From Paraburkholderia nodosa (GTDB lineage Bacteria; Pseudomonadota; Gammaproteobacteria; Burkholderiales; Burkholderiaceae), in the NCBI RefSeq assembly GCF_001718195.1, contig NZ_MCNV01000025.1, forward strand, positions 47,072 through 111,071: a DNA stretch of 64,000 nucleotides, given 5' to 3'. Under the pieces are notes generated by a model, which was not told the DNA's origin, did not search any database, and was given only the letters and a program-made list of their open reading frames with translations. Positions within the stretch are counted from its first letter, which is position 1. Every line of letters starts with the position of its first letter. Of this stretch, positions 53,496-62,099 are shown piece after piece. The translations under genes were made by a program, and so were the position numbers.

Positions 53496-54548
53496 CTACT
53501 TGCCGGCGGTTTCGAGACCCAGCGTCAGTTCCGCCGTCAACGTCTGGCGCACGCGCCCATAGGCGGCCCAGGGGTCGGCTTGCCCGATCTGCGCGAGGCG
53601 CGCGTCGATCGTCGCAAGCGTCCATTGCGCGCCGCCCGTCGTCGCCTCCAGTTCGTCCCAGCCGATCGGCACGGACACGCCCAGGCCCGGCCGCGCCCGC
53701 ACGCCATACGCGAGCGCCGTGCTCGCCCCGCGCGCATTGCGCAGATAGTCGACGAAAATCTTCTTCTTGCGGTGTTCGGGGCCCATGGTGGCCGTGATCT
53801 GCGTGGGCCAGACGGAGGCCAGATGCTGCGCAATCGCACGGGCGAACGCCTTTGCGTCGTCCCAGCCCGCCTCCGGCGTGAGCGGCACGACGATATGCAG
53901 CCCCTTGCCGCCACTCGTCTTGCAAAACGATTCCAGCCTCAGCTCCGCAAGCAAGGCGCGCGTGGACTGCGCCGCCTCGATCATGCGGTCCCAGCCCAGT
54001 GCCGGATCGGGGTCGAGGTCGAACACGACCCGATCCGGCCGCTCGATGTCGTGGACGCAGGCGTTCCACGTGTGCAGCTCGATGACATCCATCTGCGCGG
54101 CGCTGATCAGCGCTCGCGCCGTATCGATCGTGAGCAGCGGCGGATGGCCCGGGTCGAGCCCTTCGTGTTCGCTGAGTTCGGGCAGCGGGGCGCGAGCGCG
54201 ATGGCGCTGAAAGAACATCTCGCCGCTCAAGCCCCGTGGTGCACGCACGAGCGACACGGGGCGATCGCGCAGATGCGGCAGGATCCAGCGCGCGGCGCGC
54301 TCGTAGTAGCGGACGAGTTCGAGCTTGTGCGTGCCGCTGTCCGCATCGATGACGCGCCTTGCGCTCGTGATGCGTATGCCGTCGATTTCGCTGTCGGCCG
54401 AGTCGTCGCGCCGGCGCCGTGCGCTACGAGGCAAGCGGTGCACGGACGCGCCAGGCGTGGCCGGTGCGGCGGCGTCCAATGTCGGGGCCCGCTCGCCGCG
54501 CGGCGTTCGGGCAGATGTCGTGGTTGGGGCCTTGCGAGCGTCCTGCAT
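53496..54548 (-). CDS. Stand-alone LigD-type primase-polymerase domain protein
   Basis: 350 aa from ATG 54548, which has AGGGGA 7 nt upstream. Residues ~55-345 match the polymerase (PolDom/eukaryotic-type primase) part of the repair ligase LigD: SARRVIDADSGTHKLELVRY, RPVSLVRAPRG, MFFQRHRA, catalytic FDLDPDP (Asp177, Asp179), TSGGKGLHIVVPL (211-223), FVDYLRNARGAST (third Asp, D267) and the C-terminal WTLATIDARL. No ligase or phosphoesterase domain is present. Residues 1-50 are a basic Ala/Thr/Arg-rich leader resembling a LigD interdomain linker. It may add (ribo)nucleotides during end joining with a partner ligase and Ku encoded elsewhere. It could be an evolved stand-alone polymerase or a truncated LigD. 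Confidence 0.88.
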   Translation of the reverse strand: MQDARKAPTTTSARTPRGERAPTLDAAAPATPGASVHRLPRSARRRRDDSADSEIDGIRITSARRVIDADSGTHKLELVRYYERAARWILPHLRDRPVSLVRAPRGLSGEMFFQRHRARAPLPELSEHEGLDPGHPPLLTIDTARALISAAQMDVIELHTWNACVHDIERPDRVVFDLDPDPALGWDRMIEAAQSTRALLAELRLESFCKTSGGKGLHIVVPLTPEAGWDDAKAFARAIAQHLASVWPTQITATMGPEHRKKKIFVDYLRNARGASTALAYGVRARPGLGVSVPIGWDELEATTGGAQWTLATIDARLAQIGQADPWAAYGRVRQTLTAELTLGLETAGK

Positions 54549-54913
54549 ACCGGTTCCCCTGGCGCCTTGGCGCACATGACGCATCGCGCGACGCGAGTCG
54601 CGACACGTTCGGTTGACGGCACGCGGCGGCCGCCCCCGTCGGATCGCCGCATGAACTTTCATTGTGCCTCGAATGGGCGCTTTCGTCGCTGTAAGGTGTT
54701 CGCAAACGCACGCCAAAAACAGGGAAGCATCCGCCAGGCGCGCCAACGCGACCGGCGGCGCAGGCGACCGCAGCGGTCGGCGGGACGTTACAATGACGGG
54801 CTTTGCCGCGCACTGCAGGGAGCACTGCGAGGTCTTGCACGCACACGCGCGACTGCGCCCTTATTCATCCGATCGATCCGACGACGCCGTGCGTCGGCTT
54901 TGCCCGTCCTGCC
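54549..54913. other. ligD-type / serB divergent intergenic region (365 bp)
   Basis: No gene supported. The primase-polymerase frame stays open to 54746 with in-frame ATGs at 54584 and 54662, but that part has no recognisable homology. No convincing promoter was identified for either gene. Confidence 0.5.
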
Positions 54914-55753
54914 ATGAACCTCGTCATCCAGAGTCCCGCCCCGCTCGACATCGTCCATCACAAGCCGCTCCTCGGCCTCGCCCGCGGCAGCCGCCTCGCG
55001 CCGATCGACGCCCACGCGCTGCGCATCGAGAACGCCGAGCCGGCCCAGCGCGCCGACCTCGAGGTCTACTGCGGCACGCATCAGCTCGACTATGCGTTCG
55101 TCGACGCCGGCCGCACGCTCGCCGATTTCGGCCTGTTGGCAATGGACATGGACTCGACGCTCATCACGATCGAATGCATCGACGAAATCGCCGACTTCTG
55201 CGGTCTGAAGGCCGAGGTCGCGGCGATTACCGAAGCGTCGATGCGCGGCGAGATCAAGGACTTCAACGAAAGCCTCACACGCCGCGTGGCGCTGCTCGAG
55301 GGGCTCGACGCGAGCGCGCTGGAGCGCGTGTACGAGGAACGCCTGCAGCTCTCGCCGGGCGCCGAGCCGATGCTCGCGGGCGCGAAGGCCGCGGGGCTGA
55401 AGACGCTACTGGTTTCCGGCGGCTTCACGTTCTTCACCGAGCGCCTGAAAGCGCGTCTCGGGCTCGACTACACGCGCGCGAATACGCTAGAGATCGTCGA
55501 CGGCAAGCTCACGGGCCGCGTGACGGGCGAGATCGTCAACGCCGACGTGAAGGCGCGTACGCTCGTCGAAGCCTGTGCCGAAATCGGCATCGACCCGCGC
55601 CGCGCAATCGCGATGGGTGACGGCTCGAACGACCTCAAGATGATGGGCGTGGCCGGTTTGTCGGTCGCGTTCCGCGCCAAGCCCGTGGTACGCGAGGCGG
55701 CGAGCGTCGCGTTCAACTTCGTCGGGCTCGACGGCTTGCTGCGTCTGTTCTGA
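54914..55753 (+). CDS. serB: Phosphoserine phosphatase
   Basis: 279 aa. HAD family, with the nucleophile motif MDMDSTLITIE near residue 77, the SGGFTFF motif II near 177 (Ser), and GDGSNDLKMM motif III/IV near 238. It makes L-serine from phosphoserine. The N-terminal ~70 residues are a short ACT-like extension (MNLVIQSPAPLDI). The start is MNLVIQS at 54914; an earlier ATG at 54803 only adds non-homologous sequence. A terminator-like hairpin follows before convergent metC. Confidence 0.97.
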   Translation: MNLVIQSPAPLDIVHHKPLLGLARGSRLAPIDAHALRIENAEPAQRADLEVYCGTHQLDYAFVDAGRTLADFGLLAMDMDSTLITIECIDEIADFCGLKAEVAAITEASMRGEIKDFNESLTRRVALLEGLDASALERVYEERLQLSPGAEPMLAGAKAAGLKTLLVSGGFTFFTERLKARLGLDYTRANTLEIVDGKLTGRVTGEIVNADVKARTLVEACAEIGIDPRRAIAMGDGSNDLKMMGVAGLSVAFRAKPVVREAASVAFNFVGLDGLLRLF

Positions 55754-55786
55754 TTCGGGTTTCGCGGCAGGCAGATACGCCAACCG

Positions 55787-55814
55787 CCGCTCGTGTCCTT
55801 GTGGACGCGAGCGG
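55787..55814. terminator. Stem-loop between convergent serB and metC
   Basis: CCGCTCGTGTCC / GGACGCGAGCGG (one wobble), with a TTGT loop. The stem extends further outward with one mismatch. The T-tract is weak on both sides. Confidence 0.55.
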
Positions 55815-55834
55815 CCGTTGTGGCCTTATGCAGG

Positions 55835-57040
55835 TTATTCAGGCGTGCTTGTTTTTTCCGCGAGCCTGGCCAGCGAGCGCTCGATATCGGCGCGCAGATC
55901 GGCTTCGTCTTCGAGGCCGATGTAGAAACGCACCAGCGTGCCGCGATGCGGCCAGCTCTCGGCCGTGCGCATCGAACCGACGTCGTACGGCATTGCCAGG
56001 CTATGCGCCCCGCCCCAGCTCCAGCCCAACGCGAAGAGTTCGAGCGACTCACAGAACGTGTCGATCTGCGCCGCGCTATAGCGCTCGTCGAACACCACGG
56101 AAAAGAGACCGCCCGCGCCCGTGAAGTCGCGCTTGTAGAACTCATGGCCCGGGCAGTCTTCGAACGCCGGATGCAGCATCACCGCGATTTCGGGGCGCGT
56201 CTTGAGCCAGCTCGCGAGTCCGAGCGCGGTGCGATCGTGCGCCTCGAAGCGCGCCTTCATGCTCGGCAGCGCGCGCAGCACGAGCGAGCAGTCGTCGACC
56301 GAGACGCCGATGCCAAGCCGCATGCGCGCGGCCTTCAGCTTGAGATAGAGATCGCGGTCGGCCGTGATGGTCGCGCCCATGAGCACGTCGCTGCCACCCG
56401 ATTGATACTTCGTGAGCGCCTGCACCGAGATGTCGATGCCGTGCTCGAACGGCCTGAAAGCGAGGCCCGCCGACCACGTATTGTCGATGGCCGTCACGAC
56501 GTTGCGTGCGCGCGCCGCCGCGGTGATCGCGCGCACGTCGGGCACTTCCATCGTCACCGAGCCGGGCGCTTCCAGCCAGATCAGCTTCGTGTTCGGCTGG
56601 ATCAGCTCAGCGATGCCCGCGCCGATCATCGGATCGTAATAGCGTGCCGTAAGGCCGAAGTCTCGCGCGAGCCAATCGCCGTGGTCGCGGTTCGGCGAAT
56701 AGACGTTATCGGGAATCAGCACATCGTCGCCCGACTTCAGCAGTCCGAAGTAGACGTTCGAGATGGCCGAGAGGCCCGAGGGTTGCAGCAGCGCATGCTC
56801 GCCGCCTTCGATCTCGGCGATGCGCTTTTGCAGCATGGCCGAGGTGGGCGTGGCGTGCAGGCCGTAACGCCATTGCGCATCGTTGCGCCAGTCGAGCGCG
56901 CGAACCGAAGCGAGGTCGGGAAACACCACGGTCGACGCCCGCGTGACTGGCGCGGCGAACGACTCGAAGCCGGGCGTGAGGTCGTCTTGCGGATGAACGA
57001 TGCGCGTCTGCAATGCGCGGCTGGAGTCGGATTTGGTCAT
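55835..57040 (-). CDS. metC: Cystathionine beta-lyase
   Basis: 401 aa. A Cys/Met-metabolism PLP enzyme with Lys211 in QALTKYQSGGSDVLMG and the family signature around it. The substrate loops are YGLHATPTSAMLQKRIAEIEG and DNVYSPNRDH. The sequence fits the MetC type of proteobacteria (cystathionine to homocysteine, pyruvate and ammonia). A MetB-like or sulfhydrylase function is less likely but cannot be excluded. The start ATG 57040 begins MTKSDSSRALQTRIVHP; the 22-codon upstream extension is basic and non-homologous. I see no SAM or other riboswitch upstream. Confidence 0.92.
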   Translation of the reverse strand: MTKSDSSRALQTRIVHPQDDLTPGFESFAAPVTRASTVVFPDLASVRALDWRNDAQWRYGLHATPTSAMLQKRIAEIEGGEHALLQPSGLSAISNVYFGLLKSGDDVLIPDNVYSPNRDHGDWLARDFGLTARYYDPMIGAGIAELIQPNTKLIWLEAPGSVTMEVPDVRAITAAARARNVVTAIDNTWSAGLAFRPFEHGIDISVQALTKYQSGGSDVLMGATITADRDLYLKLKAARMRLGIGVSVDDCSLVLRALPSMKARFEAHDRTALGLASWLKTRPEIAVMLHPAFEDCPGHEFYKRDFTGAGGLFSVVFDERYSAAQIDTFCESLELFALGWSWGGAHSLAMPYDVGSMRTAESWPHRGTLVRFYIGLEDEADLRADIERSLARLAEKTSTPE

Positions 57041-57141
57041 GTCGGAGCGTATTCGGTTGAGGCGCGATGACGTTGCGGCGCGCGGCTTGCGCGATGGCGC
57101 GCGCAACGCCGCATACCGAAGAGTAACACCCGCAGCGGCGC

Positions 57142-57747
57142 TTACTGCCCGAGGATGAGATTGCTCACGCCGTTCACGGCATGTGCGCCGTTCGACGTCG
57201 ACGCGCTCGCGCTCGCCGCGCCGGTCGACACGGCCGGAGCCGCGGCGCCCGCCGCGAGCGGCTTCAGATCGAACGGCACCGGATGGGAATCGTCCGGGTC
57301 CATGCGGTCGCCCGAAAGCGAGCCGTCCTCGGCGAACGTGCCCACCCAGTTGCCGGTGATATGCGTGCCGTCGTTCGAGTCCTCGGCTTCGAGCGTCGCG
57401 TCGGCGCGATCGCCGGCGATCAGGATCACCTCGCCGGTGTCCGTGAACTGGTATTCGCCATGCACGCCGGTCGGGTCGTCATCGCCGGCCTTGGCGCCGA
57501 GACGCATGACGATCTGGCGCTTGCCGAGCGTGCCGACGTATTGCGGCAGCTTCGCGAACTCGGGGTTCGGCTTGAGCGTGGATTTGACCGGCGGCTGCGC
57601 GCCTGCGTCCTGCGCGTGCGCCGCGATCGGCAGCGCGAGGACCATGGCCGCTGCGGCCACGGCCACGATCCAGCCGCGCGCCTTGCTGGCGCTGCGCTGT
57701 CGGGCGGCCGCGCGCGGCGGCCGCTGTGCTTGCGTCAATCCTTCCAT
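57142..57747 (-). CDS. Secreted beta-rich protein, function unknown
   Basis: 201 aa. A signal-anchor or signal peptide lies at about residues 24-46 (GWIVAVAAAAMVLALPIAAH, cleavage after AHA-Q). The mature domain has repeated strands of the pattern G-x-Y ... L-x-A ... G-x-W-x-G-x-F ... L-x-G (VHGEYQFTDTGEVILIAGDR, ITGNWVGTFAEDGSLSGDRM), like a small beta-barrel or lipocalin-type fold. The C-terminus is Ala/Ser-rich. The start ATG 57747 has AAGGA 6 nt upstream; ATG 57753 is also possible. It lies 66 bp after bktB on the same strand. No family recognised. Confidence 0.75.
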   Translation of the reverse strand: MEGLTQAQRPPRAAARQRSASKARGWIVAVAAAAMVLALPIAAHAQDAGAQPPVKSTLKPNPEFAKLPQYVGTLGKRQIVMRLGAKAGDDDPTGVHGEYQFTDTGEVILIAGDRADATLEAEDSNDGTHITGNWVGTFAEDGSLSGDRMDPDDSHPVPFDLKPLAAGAAAPAVSTGAASASASTSNGAHAVNGVSNLILGQ

Positions 57748-57813
57748 CTGCATCCTTCCTTCACTTGCGCAGCGGCCTTGCGCGAGCCGCGAGCCGCGCG
57801 TCACGAGTCGGCG

Positions 57814-58998
57814 TCAAATCCGTTCGAAGATGGCCGCAATACCCTGGCCGCCGCCGATGCACATCGTCACGAGCGCGTAGCGGCCGCCGATACGCTGCAG
57901 TTCATAAAGCGCCTTCACGGTGATGAGGGCACCGGTCGCACCGATCGGATGGCCGAGCGAGATGCCCGAGCCGTTCGGATTGACCTTGGCCGGGTCGAGC
58001 CCGAGCTCCTGCGACACCGCACAGGCCTGCGCCGCAAAGGCTTCGTTGGCTTCGATCACGTCGAGGTCGCTGACCTCGAGACCCGCGCGCTCGAGCGCCT
58101 TCTGCGTGGCCGGCACGGGGCCGATGCCCATGTACGCCGGATCGACGCCCGCGTGCGCGTACGAGACGAGGCGCGCGAGCGGCTTCACGCCGCGCGCGCG
58201 GGCAGCGTCCGCGCTCATCAGCAGCACCGCGGCGGCCGCGTCGTTGATGCCCGACGCGTTGCCCGCCGTCACCGTGCCGCTCTCCTTCGCGAACACGGGC
58301 TTGAGCTTCGAGAAGTCCTCGAGCGTCGCGCCATGGCGCACGTGCTCGTCGGCATCGAACAGCACTTCGCCCTTCTTCGACTTGATCGAGATGGGCAGGA
58401 TCTGATCCTTGAAGCGGCCTTCGACGACCGCACGCTCGGCGCGGCGATGCGATTCGAGCGCGAGCGCGTCCTGCGCCTCGCGCGTGATGCCGAACTTCTT
58501 CGCGATGTTTTCCGCCGTCACGCCCATGTGGATCGTCTGGAACGGGTCGTGCAGCGCGCCGGTCATCATGTCGACGAGCTGCGTGTCGCCCATGCGCTGG
58601 CCGAAACGGGCGGCCGGCATCGAGTACGGCGCGCGGCTCATGTTTTCCGCGCCGCCGCCGATCGCAATATCGGCGTCGCCGAGCAGAATGGTTTGCGCCG
58701 CCGAAACGATCGCCTGCAGGCCGGAGCCGCACAGGCGGTTCACGGTCAAGGCCGGCGCGTGCTGCGCAACGCCGCCGTTGATGGCGGCCACGCGCGCGAG
58801 GTACATGTCCTTGGGCTCCGTGTGCACGACATTGCCGAACACCACGTGACCCACCGCGTCGCCTTCCACGTTCGCGCGCGAGAGCGCTTCGCGCACCACG
58901 CGCGCGCCGAGATCCGTCGGCGAGAAGTCCTTCAGGCTGCCGCCGAAGTCGCCGATTGCCGTGCGCACGCCACTTGCCACCACTACTTCGCGTTCCAT
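57814..58998 (-). CDS. bktB: Acetyl-CoA acetyltransferase / beta-ketothiolase (BktB type)
   Basis: 394 aa. Thiolase with acyl-acceptor Cys90 in VNRLCGSGLQAI, NEAFAAQ near 320, His in GHPIGATGA near 350 and the second Cys in VTMCIGGGQGIA near 380. MEREVVVASGVRTAIGDFGG matches the BktB branch, which also condenses longer acyl-CoAs, in contrast to the PhaA at the window end. GAGGAG lies 8 nt before the ATG. It is 37 bp downstream of kdgK, so probably in the rimO-kdgK-bktB transcript. Confidence 0.93.
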   Translation of the reverse strand: MEREVVVASGVRTAIGDFGGSLKDFSPTDLGARVVREALSRANVEGDAVGHVVFGNVVHTEPKDMYLARVAAINGGVAQHAPALTVNRLCGSGLQAIVSAAQTILLGDADIAIGGGAENMSRAPYSMPAARFGQRMGDTQLVDMMTGALHDPFQTIHMGVTAENIAKKFGITREAQDALALESHRRAERAVVEGRFKDQILPISIKSKKGEVLFDADEHVRHGATLEDFSKLKPVFAKESGTVTAGNASGINDAAAAVLLMSADAARARGVKPLARLVSYAHAGVDPAYMGIGPVPATQKALERAGLEVSDLDVIEANEAFAAQACAVSQELGLDPAKVNPNGSGISLGHPIGATGALITVKALYELQRIGGRYALVTMCIGGGQGIAAIFERI

Positions 58999-59035
58999 AG
59001 TCTTGCTCCTCGTCTTCCTGGATGGATGAATCTTG

Positions 59036-59986
59036 TTATTCGTGTGCTGCGCTTTCAGGCAGATTTGCCAGCAAACGCTCGACATCCTGGCGATACGGGA
59101 TTGGCGCAACCGCGCCGAAACCGAGCGTCGAAAGCGCGGCGGCCGCGTTCGCATAGCGCGCCGCCGCGAACGGATCGTCGCCGGCTGCGAGCCGCGCGAC
59201 AAATGCGCCGCCGAAGCAGTCGCCAGCGCCCGTGGCATCCACAGCCGCGACCACGTGGCCCGGCACGACGCGCCGTTCGTCGGGCGTCGCCACATAGGCG
59301 CCGTCCTTGCCCAGCTTCAACGCGACCACTCGGGCGCCGCGCGCGAGCAGGTAATCGAGGATCGCGTCGCGATCGTCGAGGCCTGTGAGCACCGCCACGT
59401 CGTCCCAGCTGGGCAGGCAGATATCGGTGAGGCGCAGCACCTCGTTCATCACGGCGCGGGCGCGCGCGAGCGGCCACAGTTTCAGGCGCAGGTTGGTGTC
59501 GAAGCTCACGCGCACGCCGTTGGCGCGGGCATGCTCGACGGCGGCGAGTGCCGCGTCGCAGGCGCTATCGCTGATCGCCACGCTGATGCCGGAAAGATGC
59601 AGCACACGCGCAGCCGCGATGATGTCGAGCGGCAGGTCGCGCGGCGTGTAACGGCTCGCGGCCGAACCCTTGCGCAGATAGTCGAAGGCATGGCCGGCCG
59701 GGCCATGCGAGACGAAGTAGACGCCCGTAGGCGCCGTGGCGTCCACCCGCACCGTCGAGGTGTCGACGCCTTCCCGCGTCCACAGGTCGGTCAGGAGGCG
59801 TCCGAAATGATCGTCGCCGACGGCCGAGACGAAACCCGTGCGTGCGCCCTGGCGAGCCGCCGCGATGGCGAAGTTCGACGTGTCGCCGCCAAAGCCCTGC
59901 AAATACTCGGGGCGGTCTTTCGACGCCTGGTTGAACTCGACCATGGCCTCGCCATAAGCGAGGACTTGCGGAGCGACGCTCGTCAT
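59036..59986 (-). CDS. kdgK: PfkB-family sugar kinase, probable 2-keto-3-deoxygluconate kinase
   Basis: 316 aa. It has the two PfkB signatures: GGDTSNFAIAAARQGARTGFV near residue 34 (GGDTSNFAIAAARQG / ARTGFV) and DATGAGDCFGGAFVARL near 250, whose Asp is the catalytic base. GEAMVEFN at the start and YLRKGSAAS suit the KdgK branch, which phosphorylates KDG in hexuronate/gluconate breakdown. The ATG at 59986 lies 5 bp after the rimO stop, so translation is probably coupled. No other Entner-Doudoroff gene is adjacent. Confidence 0.9.
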   Translation of the reverse strand: MTSVAPQVLAYGEAMVEFNQASKDRPEYLQGFGGDTSNFAIAAARQGARTGFVSAVGDDHFGRLLTDLWTREGVDTSTVRVDATAPTGVYFVSHGPAGHAFDYLRKGSAASRYTPRDLPLDIIAAARVLHLSGISVAISDSACDAALAAVEHARANGVRVSFDTNLRLKLWPLARARAVMNEVLRLTDICLPSWDDVAVLTGLDDRDAILDYLLARGARVVALKLGKDGAYVATPDERRVVPGHVVAAVDATGAGDCFGGAFVARLAAGDDPFAAARYANAAAALSTLGFGAVAPIPYRQDVERLLANLPESAAHE

Positions 59987-59991
59987 GCCCC

Positions 59992-61362
59992 TCAGACCTC
60001 GCCCCAGAGATCGTGGCCATCCGCGCCGGTGATCTTCACCGAAACGAAGTCGCCGACCTTGTAGCGCTTCGATGCCTTGGTCGCCGGCGCGACATACACC
60101 ACGCCGTCGATCTCGGGCGCATCCGCCGCAGTGCGGCCAATGCCGCCGTCGACGTTGATCTCGTCGATCAGCACCTTGAGGGTCTTGCCCACCTTGCGCT
60201 GGATGCGCTTGGCCGAGACCTGCTCCGCCACTTCCATGAAGCGCGCGCGGCGTTCCTCGCGCACGTCGTCGGGCAGCGCGCCGTCGAGCTCGTTCGCCGT
60301 TGCGCCTTCGACCGGCGAATAGGCGAAGCAGCCCACGCGGTCGAGTTCGGCCTCGCGGATGAAGTCGAGCAGCGTTTCGAACTGCGCTTCGGTCTCGCCG
60401 GGGAAGCCGGCGATGAACGTGCTGCGGATCGTGAGATCGGGGCACATTTCGCGCCAGGCCTTCACGCGCTCCATGACCTTCTCCGCGTTCGCGGGACGCT
60501 TCATGCGCTTGAGCACCTCGGGATGCGCGTGCTGGAACGGCACATCGAGATACGGCAGCACGTGGCCCTTGAACGGGCCTTCGGCCATCATCGGAATCAC
60601 TTCGTCCACGCTCGGATACGGGTAGACGTAGTGCAGGCGCACCCAGGCGCCATATTGCGCAGCCAGCTCGCCCAATGCCGCGACGAGGTCGGTCATGCGC
60701 GTCTTGATCGGCTTGCCGTTCCAGAAGCCGGTGCGGAACTTCACGTCGACGCCGTAAGCGCTCGTGTCCTGTGAAATGACGAGCAGCTCCTTCACACCGG
60801 ACTTGAAGAGGTTTTCCGCTTCGAGCATGACCTCGGCGACCGGGCGCGACACGAGGTCGCCGCGCATCGACGGGATGATGCAGAACGTGCAGCGGTGGTT
60901 GCAGCCTTCGGAGATCTTCAGGTACGCGTAATGGCGCGGCGTGAGCTTGATGCCCGCCGCCGGCACGAGGTCGACGAACGGATCGTGCGGTTTAGGCAGG
61001 TGGCTGTGCACGGCCTGCATGACTTCGCCCACGGCGTGCGGGCCGGTCACGGCAAGCACCTTCGGATGCACTTCCTCGATCAGGTTCGAGCCGCTCGCGC
61101 TCGCCTTCTTGCCGAGACACCCGGTGACGATCACTTTGCCGTTCTCGGAAAGCGCTTCGCCGATGGCGTCGAGACTCTCCTGCACCGCTTCGTCGATGAA
61201 GCCGCAGGTATTGACGACCACGAGATCCGCGCCGTCGTAAGACCCCGAGATTTCGTACCCCTCGGCGCGCAGCTGGGTAATGATCTGCTCGGAGTCGACA
61301 AGCGCCTTCGGGCAGCCGAGGGAAACCATCCCGACGCGCGGAGCAGGATTGCGGGAGGTCAT
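59992..61362 (-). CDS. rimO: Ribosomal protein S12 methylthiotransferase
   Basis: 456 aa. The N-terminal UPF0004 domain has Cys17, Cys53 and Cys82 as ligands of the auxiliary cluster (VSLGCPKALVDSE, NTCGF, TGCLG). The radical-SAM cluster is C154-x3-C158-x2-C161 in SEGCNHRCTFC, and a TRAM domain closes the protein (about 390-456). It methylthiolates an Asp of ribosomal protein S12. The sequence is near-identical to what I recall of Burkholderia RimO. Start ATG 61362; a GTG at 61383 also fits. It heads a unit with kdgK and bktB. Confidence 0.97.
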   Translation of the reverse strand: MTSRNPAPRVGMVSLGCPKALVDSEQIITQLRAEGYEISGSYDGADLVVVNTCGFIDEAVQESLDAIGEALSENGKVIVTGCLGKKASASGSNLIEEVHPKVLAVTGPHAVGEVMQAVHSHLPKPHDPFVDLVPAAGIKLTPRHYAYLKISEGCNHRCTFCIIPSMRGDLVSRPVAEVMLEAENLFKSGVKELLVISQDTSAYGVDVKFRTGFWNGKPIKTRMTDLVAALGELAAQYGAWVRLHYVYPYPSVDEVIPMMAEGPFKGHVLPYLDVPFQHAHPEVLKRMKRPANAEKVMERVKAWREMCPDLTIRSTFIAGFPGETEAQFETLLDFIREAELDRVGCFAYSPVEGATANELDGALPDDVREERRARFMEVAEQVSAKRIQRKVGKTLKVLIDEINVDGGIGRTAADAPEIDGVVYVAPATKASKRYKVGDFVSVKITGADGHDLWGEV

Positions 61363-61645
61363 TGATTCAACAGGGTTTTTCACGTGTACGTCCGGATGTG
61401 GGGCGCAGGGCGAAGGTAGCGCCGCGCGGGGTCAAGCCAATCCGCCATTTTACCCGTTTGGCGTATCGTGCGGCGCAGCATGGTGGATGCGCGCGTCGTG
61501 GCGCCGGGGTCGGATTGAATATGGACGGAATCAAACTTCGTTCAGCTATCGCTCGCCTGTGAACTGCGCATCCGGATAATTTTCGCCGAGTGCGCCTCGA
61601 GCACGGACAACGCAACCTGGACCGTTGCGCGGAGAGAACGAAAAC

Positions 61646-61945
61646 ATGAACGAGAAAATGGAACTGTTTCAGCCTGAACTGCTAAAGCCGGCGCGCGAGT
61701 TGAAAGCATGCCGCCGTGCCTCGAGTGGCGCATTGCGCGTCACCGGCCACAAGCCCACCGCCGCTGCGCTCGCGCGTGCGGGGGCCGGCCTCTCGCAAAG
61801 CGCGTTCGCGGCACTGCTGGGCGTTTCCACGCGCACGCTGCAGGACTGGGAGCAAGGCCGCCGCAAGCCGACCGGCGCCGCGCAAACCCTCTTGAGGGTG
61901 GCCGTGGCGCACCCTGAAGCGTTGCGCGACCTGCAAAGCGCTTGA
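61646..61945 (+). CDS. Orphan HTH protein, antitoxin-like (Xre/HigA-MqsA type)
   Basis: 99 aa. The C-terminal half is a compact HTH (LSQSAFAALLGVSTRTLQDW, EQGRRKPTGAAQTLLRVAVA), the pattern of YiaG/NadS/HigA2-like antitoxins. The N-terminus (PELLKPARELKACRRASSG) matches the leader of this antitoxin class. These usually sit right behind a RelE/HigB-type toxin gene, but nothing toxin-like is readable in the ~280 bp upstream or downstream. GGAGAG lies about 11 nt before ATG 61646; other starts (TTG 61625, ATG 61658) are possible. It is isolated between rimO and phaR. Confidence 0.82.
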   Translation: MNEKMELFQPELLKPARELKACRRASSGALRVTGHKPTAAALARAGAGLSQSAFAALLGVSTRTLQDWEQGRRKPTGAAQTLLRVAVAHPEALRDLQSA

Positions 61946-62099
61946 TGGCAAATGAGGGCGGCGGCATTGCACCCGCGCCAGCCGCCTCGCAAAGCGAAGC
62001 ACAGCGCTCGCGCGGCAACGCGCCGCCACGGCGCGCCGGGTAAGCGACAGCGCACCGCGACCTGGCGGCGCGCGCCACCCGCCGTGTGCGCCGCGCCGC

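Noticed and set aside
53496..54746. Longer start for the primase-polymerase gene, to 54746
   Set aside because: The extra 66 residues lack homology and the ATG at 54548 has a clear ribosome-binding site. Without comparative data an intermediate start cannot be fully excluded.
57041..57141. A SAM-type riboswitch upstream of metC
   Set aside because: The region is short and GC-rich, with no conserved riboswitch core or terminator switch visible.
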